From: Clostridiales bacterium
Lineage (GTDB): Bacteria > Bacillota > Clostridia > Oscillospirales > QAMX01
DNA: 12,837 bases
Assembly (NCBI GenBank): GCA_012514045.1
Contig: JAAZBA010000161.1
Coordinates: 1 to 12,837, forward strand
Reading direction: 5' to 3'
The notes beneath the pieces were generated by a model. The model was not told the DNA's origin. It did not search any database and saw only the letters and a program-made list of their open reading frames with translations. The translations under genes were made by a program, and so were the position numbers. How positions within the stretch are numbered: position 1 is the first letter of the stretch; the number at the start of each line of letters is the position of its first letter. This document shows positions 1-7,012 of this stretch, piece after piece.

Positions 1-171
1 GATAACGAATACTTCTACGCTACCCATACCTTTTATTCTTTTAGTGATTTCAAGGCTCAACTTGCTGTTCATCTCCGTAAATATAACAACTTCCCTATGC
101 GGCCTCTTAACTGGAATTCTCCTAAAAACACTCTCTTTAATTTCTTGCGCCTCGGTGTAACATATCATTGA
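1..171 (+). CDS. DDE insertion-sequence transposase, C-terminal 56 residues (cut by window start)
   Basis: Frame 1 is open from the first base to a TGA at 169-171. The 56 visible residues include the stretches THTFYSFSDFKAQLAVH, KYNNFPMRPLNW and SPKNTLFNF. This pattern (a YNN..PMRPL.W.SP block near the end) is typical of the tail of the integrase catalytic core of IS3/IS481-like transposases, just after the last catalytic acidic residue. The enzyme cuts and joins the ends of its own element. The catalytic DDE residues lie outside the window, so it cannot be told whether the gene is intact or a remnant. It is read in the same direction as gltX and ends about 190 bases before it. The family call rests on motif recall, not on a search. 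Confidence 0.7.
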   Translation, partial: DNEYFYATHTFYSFSDFKAQLAVHLRKYNNFPMRPLNWNSPKNTLFNFLRLGVTYH

Positions 172-181
172 CAAACCAACA
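168..181. repeat. Possible right terminal inverted repeat of the insertion sequence
   Basis: The bases TTGACAAACCAACA overlap the transposase stop codon and end in ACA. IS3-like elements usually begin with TGT and end with ACA, and their terminal repeats often lie directly behind the transposase stop. The matching left repeat, which would read TGTTGGTTTGTCAA, is outside the window, so this boundary is an inference. If it is right, native chromosomal sequence resumes at about base 182. Confidence 0.3.
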
Positions 182-292
182 AAATTTTAAAATAGTCTAT
201 TAATTATTGAATAATGGAGTATTACATGAGCCAAAAGACAAGGGCACTTCGTTCTCTCGGTGCATCAATAGTCAAAACCACGTAAATAGTGC

Positions 293-321
293 TTGAAATC
301 TGTCCCTATTTATGCTACAAT
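293..321 (+). promoter_or_regulatory. Sigma-A promoter of the gltX operon
   Basis: TTGAAA at 293-298 is followed after exactly 17 bases by TACAAT at 316-321. A TG at 313-314 also gives an extended -10 element. Transcription would start near 328, leaving a leader of about 36 bases before the gltX start codon. That leader is too short for a T-box, and none of the usual T-box sequence is visible between the transposase and gltX. The promoter lies about 110 bases past the inferred insertion-sequence end, so it probably belongs to the chromosome and not to the element. Confidence 0.75.
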
Positions 322-363
322 AAATTGATTTGTTATATCTATTTCTGAAAGGAAAACACTGCA

Positions 364-2010
364 ATGGACACATTAAAGCTTGCTGCGCTTCTTTTCCCCG
401 ATGTAACAAAAACACCCGAGGACATGGAAGCGCTCTTCCCTGAGAGAGATCTTCCGAAGGGAGCCGTGGTTTCAAGAGCCGCTCCCAGTCCCACAGGTTT
501 TGTACATCTGGGAAATCTGGTACAGGGACTCACCTCCGAGCGTATGTCCCACCAGTCTGGCGGCATTTTGTTTCTGAGAGTCGAAGACACCGATGCGAAA
601 CGTGAGATTCCTGGCGCTGTGGAGACGCTTATCAAAGCTCTCAGGCATTATGACATAGAATTCGACGAGGGCGCTACGGTGGATGGTGACCATGGTCTCT
701 ACGGCCCCTACCGACAGAGTCAGCGCAAGGACATATATCACATATACGCAAAGAAGCTGGTGCTTGAAGGCCTTGCGTATCCTTGCTTCTGCACCGAGGA
801 AGACCTCGCGAATATGCGCGATGAGCAGGAGGCGGAAAAAGCCAACTTCGGCTACTTCGGCAAGTGGGCGCTCTGGCGTGACCGTTCCATTGAGGACATT
901 GAGGAGAAGCTGAGCTCCGGAATTCCCTGGGTGCTGCGTTTCCGCTCCACAGGCTCATTAGAGAACAAAATAAAGTTCACTGATCTGATCAAGGGAGACC
1001 TTGAGCTTACGGAAAACGATATAGATCACGTGCTTCTTAAGTCTGACGGCATACCCACATACCATTTTGCTCATGCCGTGGATGATCACCTTATGCGCAC
1101 CACCCACGTTGTAAGAGGTGATGAGTGGCTGCCCTCCCTGCCGCTTCATATACAGCTCTTCAAAGCCCTGGGCTTCAGACTTCCTAAATATGTTCACATC
1201 GGTCCCCTTATGAAGATGGACGGAAACTCAAAACGCAAGCTCTCAAAGCGTAAAGACCCGGAGCTTGCATTGACATATTACAAGGCGGAAGGCTATCCGG
1301 TGGAGTCCATATACGAATACATCCTAACAATCCTAAATTCCAACTTTGAGGACTGGAGAAGAGCAAATCCCGCTCTTCCCGCGGCAGATTTTAAGTTCTC
1401 CTACAAGAAGATGAACCCCGCCGGCTCCCTGTTTGATGTTATGAAGCTTCGCGACGTGTCAAAGGACGTTATATCCCGCATGGATGCGAAAAAAGTATAC
1501 ACTGATGTGCTCTCCTGGGCATTGGAATTTGACCTAGAGTTTGCCTCCTGCCTGAGCAAGTACGAGGACACCTCTATAGCGGCGTTCTCCATAGGCAGGG
1601 GAGGGAAGAAGCCCCGCAAGGACTTTGCCGTATGGAAGGAAGTAAAAGAATATATGGGTTTCTTCTTCGATGAACTCTTTACTATCGAGGATTCTTACGG
1701 CGATGAGTTTTCAAAGGATGACATAAAGGCAGCTTTATCGATGTTTCTCGATACCTACTGCCCGGAGGATGATCGGACCGTATGGTTTGACAAAGTGAAG
1801 GCAGTGGCTGATTCACTGGGGTTTGCCTCGGATATGAAGCTCTACAGGGACAACCCAGAAGCCTTCAAGGGCAGTGTTGCCGACATAAGCATGTTCCTTC
1901 GCGTGGCGGTAACCGGCAAGATCAACTCTCCGGACATGTACGATGTTATGCAAATCCTCGGACATGAAAGGGTAGAGACTCGTATAAACAATATGATTTC
2001 TTCACTATAA
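364..2010 (+). CDS. gltX: Glutamyl-tRNA synthetase (long form)
   Basis: This cytoplasmic class I aminoacyl-tRNA synthetase joins glutamate to tRNA-Glu using ATP. The 548 residues show the AAPSPTGFVHLGN signature (39-51, holding the HIGH-type motif as HLGN), the FLRVEDTD block (70-77), LKSDGIPTYHFAHAVDDH (225-242), RGDEW (251-255) and the KMSKS-type motif KLSKR (292-296). The rest is the anticodon-binding part, with a typical LRVAVTG stretch near the end. It is longer than the common form of about 470-490 residues; a lead of about 35 residues precedes the catalytic core, as in long clostridial forms. The ATG at 364 is chosen because GAAAGGA (347-353) sits 10 bases upstream and this lead matches that long form. 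CFC at 141-143 could be half of a zinc site, but the partner cysteine region reads GYFGKWALWRD, so zinc binding looks lost. It is the first gene of the operon, 15 bases before glnS. Confidence 0.95.
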   Translation: MDTLKLAALLFPDVTKTPEDMEALFPERDLPKGAVVSRAAPSPTGFVHLGNLVQGLTSERMSHQSGGILFLRVEDTDAKREIPGAVETLIKALRHYDIEFDEGATVDGDHGLYGPYRQSQRKDIYHIYAKKLVLEGLAYPCFCTEEDLANMRDEQEAEKANFGYFGKWALWRDRSIEDIEEKLSSGIPWVLRFRSTGSLENKIKFTDLIKGDLELTENDIDHVLLKSDGIPTYHFAHAVDDHLMRTTHVVRGDEWLPSLPLHIQLFKALGFRLPKYVHIGPLMKMDGNSKRKLSKRKDPELALTYYKAEGYPVESIYEYILTILNSNFEDWRRANPALPAADFKFSYKKMNPAGSLFDVMKLRDVSKDVISRMDAKKVYTDVLSWALEFDLEFASCLSKYEDTSIAAFSIGRGGKKPRKDFAVWKEVKEYMGFFFDELFTIEDSYGDEFSKDDIKAALSMFLDTYCPEDDRTVWFDKVKAVADSLGFASDMKLYRDNPEAFKGSVADISMFLRVAVTGKINSPDMYDVMQILGHERVETRINNMISSL

Positions 2011-2025
2011 GAAAGGTAACATACA

Positions 2026-3693
2026 ATGGACGAGAATAAGGTTTCTAATTTTATCCACGACATAATTGATGAATACGTGGAAAGCGAAAATGCTAAGCGT
2101 GTTCATACACGCTTCCCTCCGGAGCCCAACGGTTACCTCCACATAGGTCACTGTAAAGCTCTGGCTATCAACTTCGGCACCGCGAAAAAGTACAACGGTA
2201 TCTGTAACCTCCGTATGGATGACACAAACCCCGCCAAGGAGGATACGGAATTTGTTGACGCTATCAAGGAGGACATCCACTGGCTCGGCTTTGACTGGGA
2301 GGACCGATTCTATTATGGCTCAGATTATTTCGAGAAGACATACGAGTTCGCCGAGGAGCTTATCCGTCAGGGCGATGCGTATGTATGTGAGCTTACCCCG
2401 GAGGAGTTCGGGGATTACAGGGGCGATCTGACAAACCCCGCTGTATCTCCATACAGAGACAGACCTGCCGAGGAGAGTCTGGATCTCTTCCGCCGCATGA
2501 GAGCCGGTGAGTTTCCTGAGGGCAAGTATACACTCAGAGCGAAAATAGATCTTGCCAGCGGCAACTTCAACATGCGCGACCCGGTATTCTACCGCATTCG
2601 CTACATTGAGCATCACCGTCAGGGCACCAAGTGGTGCATATTCCCCATGTACGATTATGCCCATCCGGTACAGGATATGCTGGAGGGCATAACACACTCC
2701 CTCTGCTCCCTCGAGTACGAAAATCACCGCCCCCTGTATAACTGGGTGGTGGAGCGTGTAAATAAATACTGCGGTCTTGACTCCTATCCCCGACAGATTG
2801 AGTTCGCCCGCCTTAACCTCACCCATACCGTCATGTCCAAGCGCTTCCTGCGCAAGCTTGTGGAAAGCGGAATTGTGGACGGATGGGACGATCCCCGTAT
2901 GCCTACCATGTGCGGACTTCGCCGCAGAGGATATACACCCGTAGCTATCCTCGACTTCCTCGGCCGTATCGGCGTGGCGAAAAACGACAGTATAGTTGAT
3001 ATAAAGCTCCTGGAACACTGCCTGCGAGAGGATTTGAATAAGATCGCTCCCCGCCGTATCGCTGTTACGAAGCCTATTAAGGTCATAATCGAAAACTACG
3101 AGGCGGACAAGATGGAGTATTTCCTCGTGCCAAACAATCCCGAAGATCCGGAAGCCGGAAAGCGCAAGATTCCCTTCTCCCGTGAACTGTGGATTGAAGA
3201 GGAAGACTTCGCAGAGGCGCCGCCGCCCAGATTCCAGCGTATGACGCCGGGCAGAGAGGTTCGTCTTATGGGCTCTTACATCGTAAAGTGCGAGAGAGTT
3301 GAAAAGAATGAAGACGGCAGCATAAAGCATATAGTCTGCACAGCGGATCTTGTATCTAGAGACAATCTCCCCTTTGACGGCCGCAAAGTGAGAGGCACGA
3401 TTCACTGGGTCAGCGCCAAACACGCCATTGAAGCATCGGTCAACCTGTATGACAATCTGTTTACCCTTGAAAATGTCAACGATATCCCCGAGGACAAGAC
3501 ATATGACGACTATATAAACCCGGAATCTGTAATAAAGCTGGAGGGCTGCAAGCTTGAGCCGTCTCTGGCAGAGGCCAAGGAGGGAGAACGCTATCAGTTT
3601 GTGCGTCTGGGCTATTTTTGCCTCGATAACAAGAGCGAAAACACCTTCAACCGCATTGTTTCACTTAAAGACAGTTATAAACCCGGTAAATAA
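2026..3693 (+). CDS. glnS: Glutaminyl-tRNA synthetase
   Basis: This class I synthetase charges tRNA-Gln with glutamine directly, so the organism need not rely only on amidation of Glu-tRNA-Gln. Its 555 residues match the usual bacterial GlnRS length. Visible are PPEPNGYLHIGHCKAL (31-46, canonical HIGH at 39-42), LRMDDTNP (62-69), FPMYDYAHPVQD (206-217) with the following SLEYENHRPLYNW (228-240), and the MSK loop VMSKRFLRKLVE (269-280). DDPRMPTMCGLRRRGYTP (288-305) follows, then the two beta-barrel anticodon-binding domains from about 340 to the end (for example FTLENV at 479-484 and RLGYFCLD at 527-534). GAAAGG at 2011-2016, directly behind the gltX stop, supports the ATG at 2026. GlnRS is sporadic in bacteria and is generally held to have spread by horizontal transfer. 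Its position 15 bases after gltX implies co-transcription of the two related enzymes. Confidence 0.97.
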   Translation: MDENKVSNFIHDIIDEYVESENAKRVHTRFPPEPNGYLHIGHCKALAINFGTAKKYNGICNLRMDDTNPAKEDTEFVDAIKEDIHWLGFDWEDRFYYGSDYFEKTYEFAEELIRQGDAYVCELTPEEFGDYRGDLTNPAVSPYRDRPAEESLDLFRRMRAGEFPEGKYTLRAKIDLASGNFNMRDPVFYRIRYIEHHRQGTKWCIFPMYDYAHPVQDMLEGITHSLCSLEYENHRPLYNWVVERVNKYCGLDSYPRQIEFARLNLTHTVMSKRFLRKLVESGIVDGWDDPRMPTMCGLRRRGYTPVAILDFLGRIGVAKNDSIVDIKLLEHCLREDLNKIAPRRIAVTKPIKVIIENYEADKMEYFLVPNNPEDPEAGKRKIPFSRELWIEEEDFAEAPPPRFQRMTPGREVRLMGSYIVKCERVEKNEDGSIKHIVCTADLVSRDNLPFDGRKVRGTIHWVSAKHAIEASVNLYDNLFTLENVNDIPEDKTYDDYINPESVIKLEGCKLEPSLAEAKEGERYQFVRLGYFCLDNKSENTFNRIVSLKDSYKPGK

Positions 3694-3714
3694 TCATATA
3701 CGGAGGTAATTTAA

Positions 3715-4797
3715 ATGTCAGAAAAGCTCAGAGTAGGAATAATTGGCTGCGGCGGCATCGCCAACGGAAAGCATATGCCCGCTTTGTCAAAAATTAAGGA
3801 AGTCGAAATGGTGGCATTCTGCGATATCATTGAAGAGAGAGCGGAGAAAGCCGCCGAGGATTTCGGCACAGTTGACGCAAAGGTATACACGGACTATAAG
3901 GAACTTCTTAAGGACAAGACAATTGATGTGGTTCACGTCTGTACACCAAACAGATCTCACTCTTTCATCACCGTTGATGCTCTTGAGTCAGGAAAGCACG
4001 TAATGTGCGAAAAGCCCATGGCAAAGACAGCAGCTGAAGCAAAGCTTATGGTGGAAGCCGCCAAAAAAACAGGCAAGAAGCTTACAATCGGCTACCAGTC
4101 CCGTCAGCGCGCCGACTCACAATATCTCTACAGAGCCGTTAAGCGGGGAGATCTCGGTGAAATCTACTACGCCAAAGCTACAGCCATCCGCCGCAGAGCC
4201 GTCCCCACCTGGGGCGTGTTCCTCAACGAGTATGAGCAGGGCGGCGGCCCCCTCATCGATATCGGAACCCATGCCCTTGATCTTACCCTTTGGGAAATGG
4301 ACAACTACGAGCCGGCGTACGTGGTGGGCACAAAATACCGTAAACTGGCAGATCAGACAGAAACAGGCAATATCTGGGGCGATTGGGATCCCGAAAAGTT
4401 TACGGTTGAAGACAGCGCCTTCGGCTTTATCGTAATGAAAAACGGCGCCACAATCGTATTAGAGTCAAGCTGGGCATTGAACACGCTTCAGGTTAACGAG
4501 GCTGTGACAACGCTCTGCGGTACAAAGGGCGGAGCTGACATGCTTGACGGTCTGCGCATCAACACCGTGGAGTTCGGACGTCAGGTTACAATTACGCCTG
4601 ATCTGAAAGCCGGCGGTGTAGCCTTCTACGACGGAACCGCTGGCGCGCCCCATGAGATTGAGGCAAAGCAATGGATTGACGCCATCATCAACGACACTGA
4701 CCCCTGCGTATTGCCCGAGCAGGCCTATTGCGTAACAAGAATCCTTGAGGGCATCTACGAATCCGCCAAGAGCGGCAAACCCTACTATTTTGAATAA
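3715..4797 (+). CDS. Gfo/Idh/MocA-family NAD(P)-dependent sugar dehydrogenase
   Basis: Enzymes of this family oxidise or reduce a hydroxyl or keto group on sugars, inositols or glycosides with NAD(P). The 360 residues start with a Rossmann fold, VGIIGCGGIANGKH (7-20), and an acidic residue at the end of beta 2 (FCD, 35-37). The catalytic EKP motif is at 99-101 (K100), followed by the C-terminal alpha/beta domain with GGGPLIDIGTHALDLTLW (176-193). There D182 and H186 occupy the usual catalytic positions. No signal peptide is visible, so it should be cytoplasmic. GGAGGT at 3702-3707 is ideally spaced before the ATG, 21 bases after glnS; two stop codons stand in tandem at the end. The next gene, 17 bases on, is an isomerase/epimerase, a pairing common in sugar catabolism. 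The substrate is unknown: glycoside-3-dehydrogenase, inositol or acidic sugar oxidation are all possible. Confidence 0.92.
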   Translation: MSEKLRVGIIGCGGIANGKHMPALSKIKEVEMVAFCDIIEERAEKAAEDFGTVDAKVYTDYKELLKDKTIDVVHVCTPNRSHSFITVDALESGKHVMCEKPMAKTAAEAKLMVEAAKKTGKKLTIGYQSRQRADSQYLYRAVKRGDLGEIYYAKATAIRRRAVPTWGVFLNEYEQGGGPLIDIGTHALDLTLWEMDNYEPAYVVGTKYRKLADQTETGNIWGDWDPEKFTVEDSAFGFIVMKNGATIVLESSWALNTLQVNEAVTTLCGTKGGADMLDGLRINTVEFGRQVTITPDLKAGGVAFYDGTAGAPHEIEAKQWIDAIINDTDPCVLPEQAYCVTRILEGIYESAKSGKPYYFE

Positions 4798-4814
4798 TAA
4801 GGGAGGGGCATAAA

Positions 4815-5564
4815 ATGATTAAATCCGCTATTCAGCTCTATTCTATCCGCGATATGATGGCTCTCGATGTTTTCTCAACTTTGAAGACTGTGGCGGAAGC
4901 GGGCTATACAGGCGTTGAATTCGCAGGCTATTTCGGAGTATCCCATAAGGATATGCGCGCGGCGCTTGATGAGTATGGACTCGTCACCGCCGGCACACAT
5001 ACAGGCATTGATGCGCTCTCTGATGAGAACATCGAGGCTACAATTGAGTACAACCTGGCTATAGGCAACGAAAACCTTGTGGTACCGGGCTTGCCTCGTG
5101 AGATGACAGAATCTCCCGAAGCCTACAAGCGTACGGCAGAGCTCTTCGGCAAGCTGGGAGAGCGCCTGGCTAAGGATAAGATTATGCTCTACTACCATAA
5201 CCACGCCCATGAGTTCACGCCCTACGGTGACGGATATTTAATTGACATATTCTTTGAAAATACCTGCCCCGAAACGCTTCGCATGCAGCTTGATACATAT
5301 TGGGCAGCCTATGCCGGCGTGGACTCCGTCGCCGTTATGAAAAAGTATGGCACTCGCTGCGATCTTCTCCACCTCAAGGACATGCTTCCCCGTGAGGATA
5401 AGCGCTGCACAGAACTAGGCCGCGGCATAATGCCTCTCAATGACATAATAGCCCAGGGCAAGGTAAACGGCGTCAAGTGGTATATCATGGAGCAGGAGGA
5501 TTTTGATATCCCCGAGATTGAGAGTATCACCGTAAGCGCCAAGTTCTTAAGGGATAATCTGTAA
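4815..5564 (+). CDS. Sugar phosphate isomerase/epimerase-like TIM-barrel protein
   Basis: This is a xylose-isomerase-like (AP endonuclease 2 superfamily) barrel of 249 residues, the normal size for the group. Members isomerise, epimerise or dehydrate sugars and keto-sugars using a divalent metal. The start IKSAIQLYSIRD (2-13), GYTGVEFAGY (30-39), YYHNHAHEF (126-134), QLDTYW (158-163), HLKD (186-189) and IMEQED (224-229) are family landmarks. By family analogy E133, D160, H186 and E226 would hold the metal; all four are present, so the protein looks active. GGGAGGGG at 4801-4808 precedes the ATG by six bases. It sits between the Gfo/Idh/MocA dehydrogenase and the PLP enzyme with gaps of 17 and 12 bases, so it probably acts on the dehydrogenase product. 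The true substrate is not evident; inosose-, hydroxypyruvate- or 3-keto-sugar-type activities all occur in this fold. Confidence 0.9.
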   Translation: MIKSAIQLYSIRDMMALDVFSTLKTVAEAGYTGVEFAGYFGVSHKDMRAALDEYGLVTAGTHTGIDALSDENIEATIEYNLAIGNENLVVPGLPREMTESPEAYKRTAELFGKLGERLAKDKIMLYYHNHAHEFTPYGDGYLIDIFFENTCPETLRMQLDTYWAAYAGVDSVAVMKKYGTRCDLLHLKDMLPREDKRCTELGRGIMPLNDIIAQGKVNGVKWYIMEQEDFDIPEIESITVSAKFLRDNL

Positions 5565-5576
5565 GAGGGGTAGAAA

Positions 5577-6842
5577 ATGAGGATTAACACAAAAGTTCTC
5601 CACTCTGGTTATACTCCGGAAAATGGCGGCACCCATGTGCTGCCTATATATCAGTCTACCACATATAGGTACGACTCCACAGAGCACGTTGGCAAGCTAT
5701 TCGATCTGGCGGTTCCCGGTCATATGTACTCTCGTATATCCAATCCCACCGTTGTAGCGGTTGAGGATAAGATAGCCGATCTTGAAGGCGGTGTAGGCGC
5801 TCTATGCGTTACCTCCGGCCAGATGGCAAACTTCCTCGCTCTGACAAATATACTGGGAGCAGGGGATCATGTCGTCAGTTCACCCGCTGTTTACGGCGGC
5901 ACAATCAACCTACTTGCAGTCACTATGAAGAGATTGGGCATTGAGGTGACCTTTATTGACGCCAGATCAAGCGAGGAGGAGCTTTCAAAAGCCTTCCGCC
6001 CTAACACAAAAGCCATGTTCGGCGAAACGATCGCAAACCCCGCCATTGACGTTCTGGATATCGAGAAATTCGCCCGTGTGGCTCACAGGCACGGCGTACC
6101 TCTTATTGTGGACAATACATTTGCGACACCAGTTCTCTGCCGTCCTTTTGAGTTCGGCGCGGATATTGTGACTCACTCAAGCACAAAGTATATGGATGGT
6201 CATGCCATTCAAGTTGGCGGAGTCATTGTTGACCGCGGCAATTTCGACTGGGCAAACGGCAACTATCCCCTGTTTACAGAACCCGACGAGTCTTATCACG
6301 GCATTGTGTACACCGACTACTTCGGCAAGTCGGCATATATCAACAAGGCAAGATTCCAAATGGTTCGTGACCTAGGGGTGTACCCTTCGGCTCAGGACGC
6401 ATGGCTTATGAACCTTGGGTTGGAAACACTTCCCCTGCGTATGGAACGTCACTGCAAAAACGCGGATATAGTAGCCCGCTACTTTGACGCTTCCGATAAA
6501 GTAGAGTATGTAAAGTACCCCACTCTCCCATCACACCCCGATCATGAGCTTGTAAAGAAATATCTGCCCAACGGCTGCAGCGGCGTGCTGTCTGTAGTTA
6601 TTAAGGGCGGACGTGAAGGCGCGGTACGCTTCCTCGACTCCTTGAAGCTGGCTTCCATCGTTGTTCACGTGGCGGATATCCGCACATGTGTGCTCCATCC
6701 CGCCAGCGCCACTCATCGTCAGCTTACAGAGGAACAGCTGGTAGCCGCCGGTGTAACTCCCGGTCTTATCCGTTTCTCCTGCGGCTGCGAGGATATTGAC
6801 GATATTTTAGAAGACATAGAGCAGGCGCTGAAAAACGTATAA
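5577..6842 (+). CDS. metY: O-acetylhomoserine sulfhydrylase-type PLP enzyme (Cys/Met metabolism family)
   Basis: This fold-type I PLP enzyme would make homocysteine from O-acetylhomoserine and sulfide. The 421 residues match the family. Visible are YSRISNPT (51-58), the phosphate-binding SGQMA (80-84), the tyrosine of YGGT (Y106), VDNTFATP (178-185) with cofactor-contacting D179, and the Schiff-base lysine K204 in THSSTKYMDGH (199-209). FTEPDESYHGIVY (233-245) is typical of O-acetylhomoserine/O-acetylserine sulfhydrylases and favours them over cystathionine synthase or lyase, though methionine gamma-lyase is not excluded. The C-terminal HPASATHRQL (374-383) and carboxylate-binding R399 are present, but the next block reads RFSCGCED where many relatives have RLSVGIE. 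AGAGGGG (5564-5570), overlapping the previous stop, drives translation. It is the last gene before a strong terminator. No SAM riboswitch or S-box precedes it, so any control comes from the operon promoter. Confidence 0.85.
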   Translation: MRINTKVLHSGYTPENGGTHVLPIYQSTTYRYDSTEHVGKLFDLAVPGHMYSRISNPTVVAVEDKIADLEGGVGALCVTSGQMANFLALTNILGAGDHVVSSPAVYGGTINLLAVTMKRLGIEVTFIDARSSEEELSKAFRPNTKAMFGETIANPAIDVLDIEKFARVAHRHGVPLIVDNTFATPVLCRPFEFGADIVTHSSTKYMDGHAIQVGGVIVDRGNFDWANGNYPLFTEPDESYHGIVYTDYFGKSAYINKARFQMVRDLGVYPSAQDAWLMNLGLETLPLRMERHCKNADIVARYFDASDKVEYVKYPTLPSHPDHELVKKYLPNGCSGVLSVVIKGGREGAVRFLDSLKLASIVVHVADIRTCVLHPASATHRQLTEEQLVAAGVTPGLIRFSCGCEDIDDILEDIEQALKNV

Positions 6843-6849
6843 AAAATTT

Positions 6850-6886
6850 CTGCACCCCCGTTGGTAAAAGCTTTGCGGGGGTGCAG
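6850..6886 (+). terminator. Rho-independent terminator of the gltX operon
   Basis: An 11-bp perfect GC-rich stem, CTGCACCCCCG (6850-6860) with CGGGGGTGCAG (6876-6886), closes a 15-base loop eight bases after the sulfhydrylase stop. It is followed by GGATTTTAAG, a short T run, and preceded by A6T3. Strong stem with a modest T tract: termination is likely, though some read-through toward the next gene is possible. Confidence 0.85.
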
Positions 6887-6898
6887 GGATTTTAAGTC

Positions 6899-6926
6899 TT
6901 GATTCTTGTGCGAACTAAAGTATAAT
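6899..6926 (+). promoter_or_regulatory. Promoter of the SGNH hydrolase gene
   Basis: TTGATT (6899-6904) and a perfect TATAAT (6921-6926) are separated by 16 bases, placed between the operon terminator and the hydrolase gene. Transcription would start near 6932-6934, giving a leader of about 80 bases. The spacer holds TTCTTGTGCGAA (6903-6914), which shares GTGCGAA with a palindrome upstream of the FAD oxidoreductase gene and could be an operator. Confidence 0.6.
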
Positions 6927-6932
6927 AAAACC

Positions 6933-6960
6933 CAAAATGCCCGCTATAAAAGGTATTTTG
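6933..6960 (+). promoter_or_regulatory. Hairpin at the predicted 5' end of the SGNH hydrolase mRNA
   Basis: CAAAATGCC (6933-6941) can pair with GGTATTTTG (6952-6960) over nine base pairs, with one G-U wobble and a 10-base loop. It begins at the transcription start predicted from the TATAAT at 6921-6926. It could protect the mRNA 5' end from decay or be an operator dyad; it is not followed by a T run, so it is unlikely to be a terminator. Confidence 0.4.
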
Positions 6961-7012
6961 CTATGTTTTGACATTATCGCATATACTTAACTAAAAGAAA
7001 GAAGGCACGTTT

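Noticed and set aside
172..363. Possible T-box or other riboswitch ahead of gltX
   Set aside because: The conserved T-box sequence is absent and the predicted leader is only about 36 bases.
2320..3423. A 367-codon open frame on the minus strand
   Set aside because: It lies entirely antisense to glnS, whose motifs are unmistakable, and has no ribosome site or recognisable family. It is a by-product of glnS codon use.
6968..6973. A perfect TTGACA before the SGNH hydrolase
   Set aside because: No -10 element lies 16-18 bases downstream; the bases there are CTAAAA and the coding region begins at 7013. The TTGATT/TATAAT pair at 6899-6926 is better.
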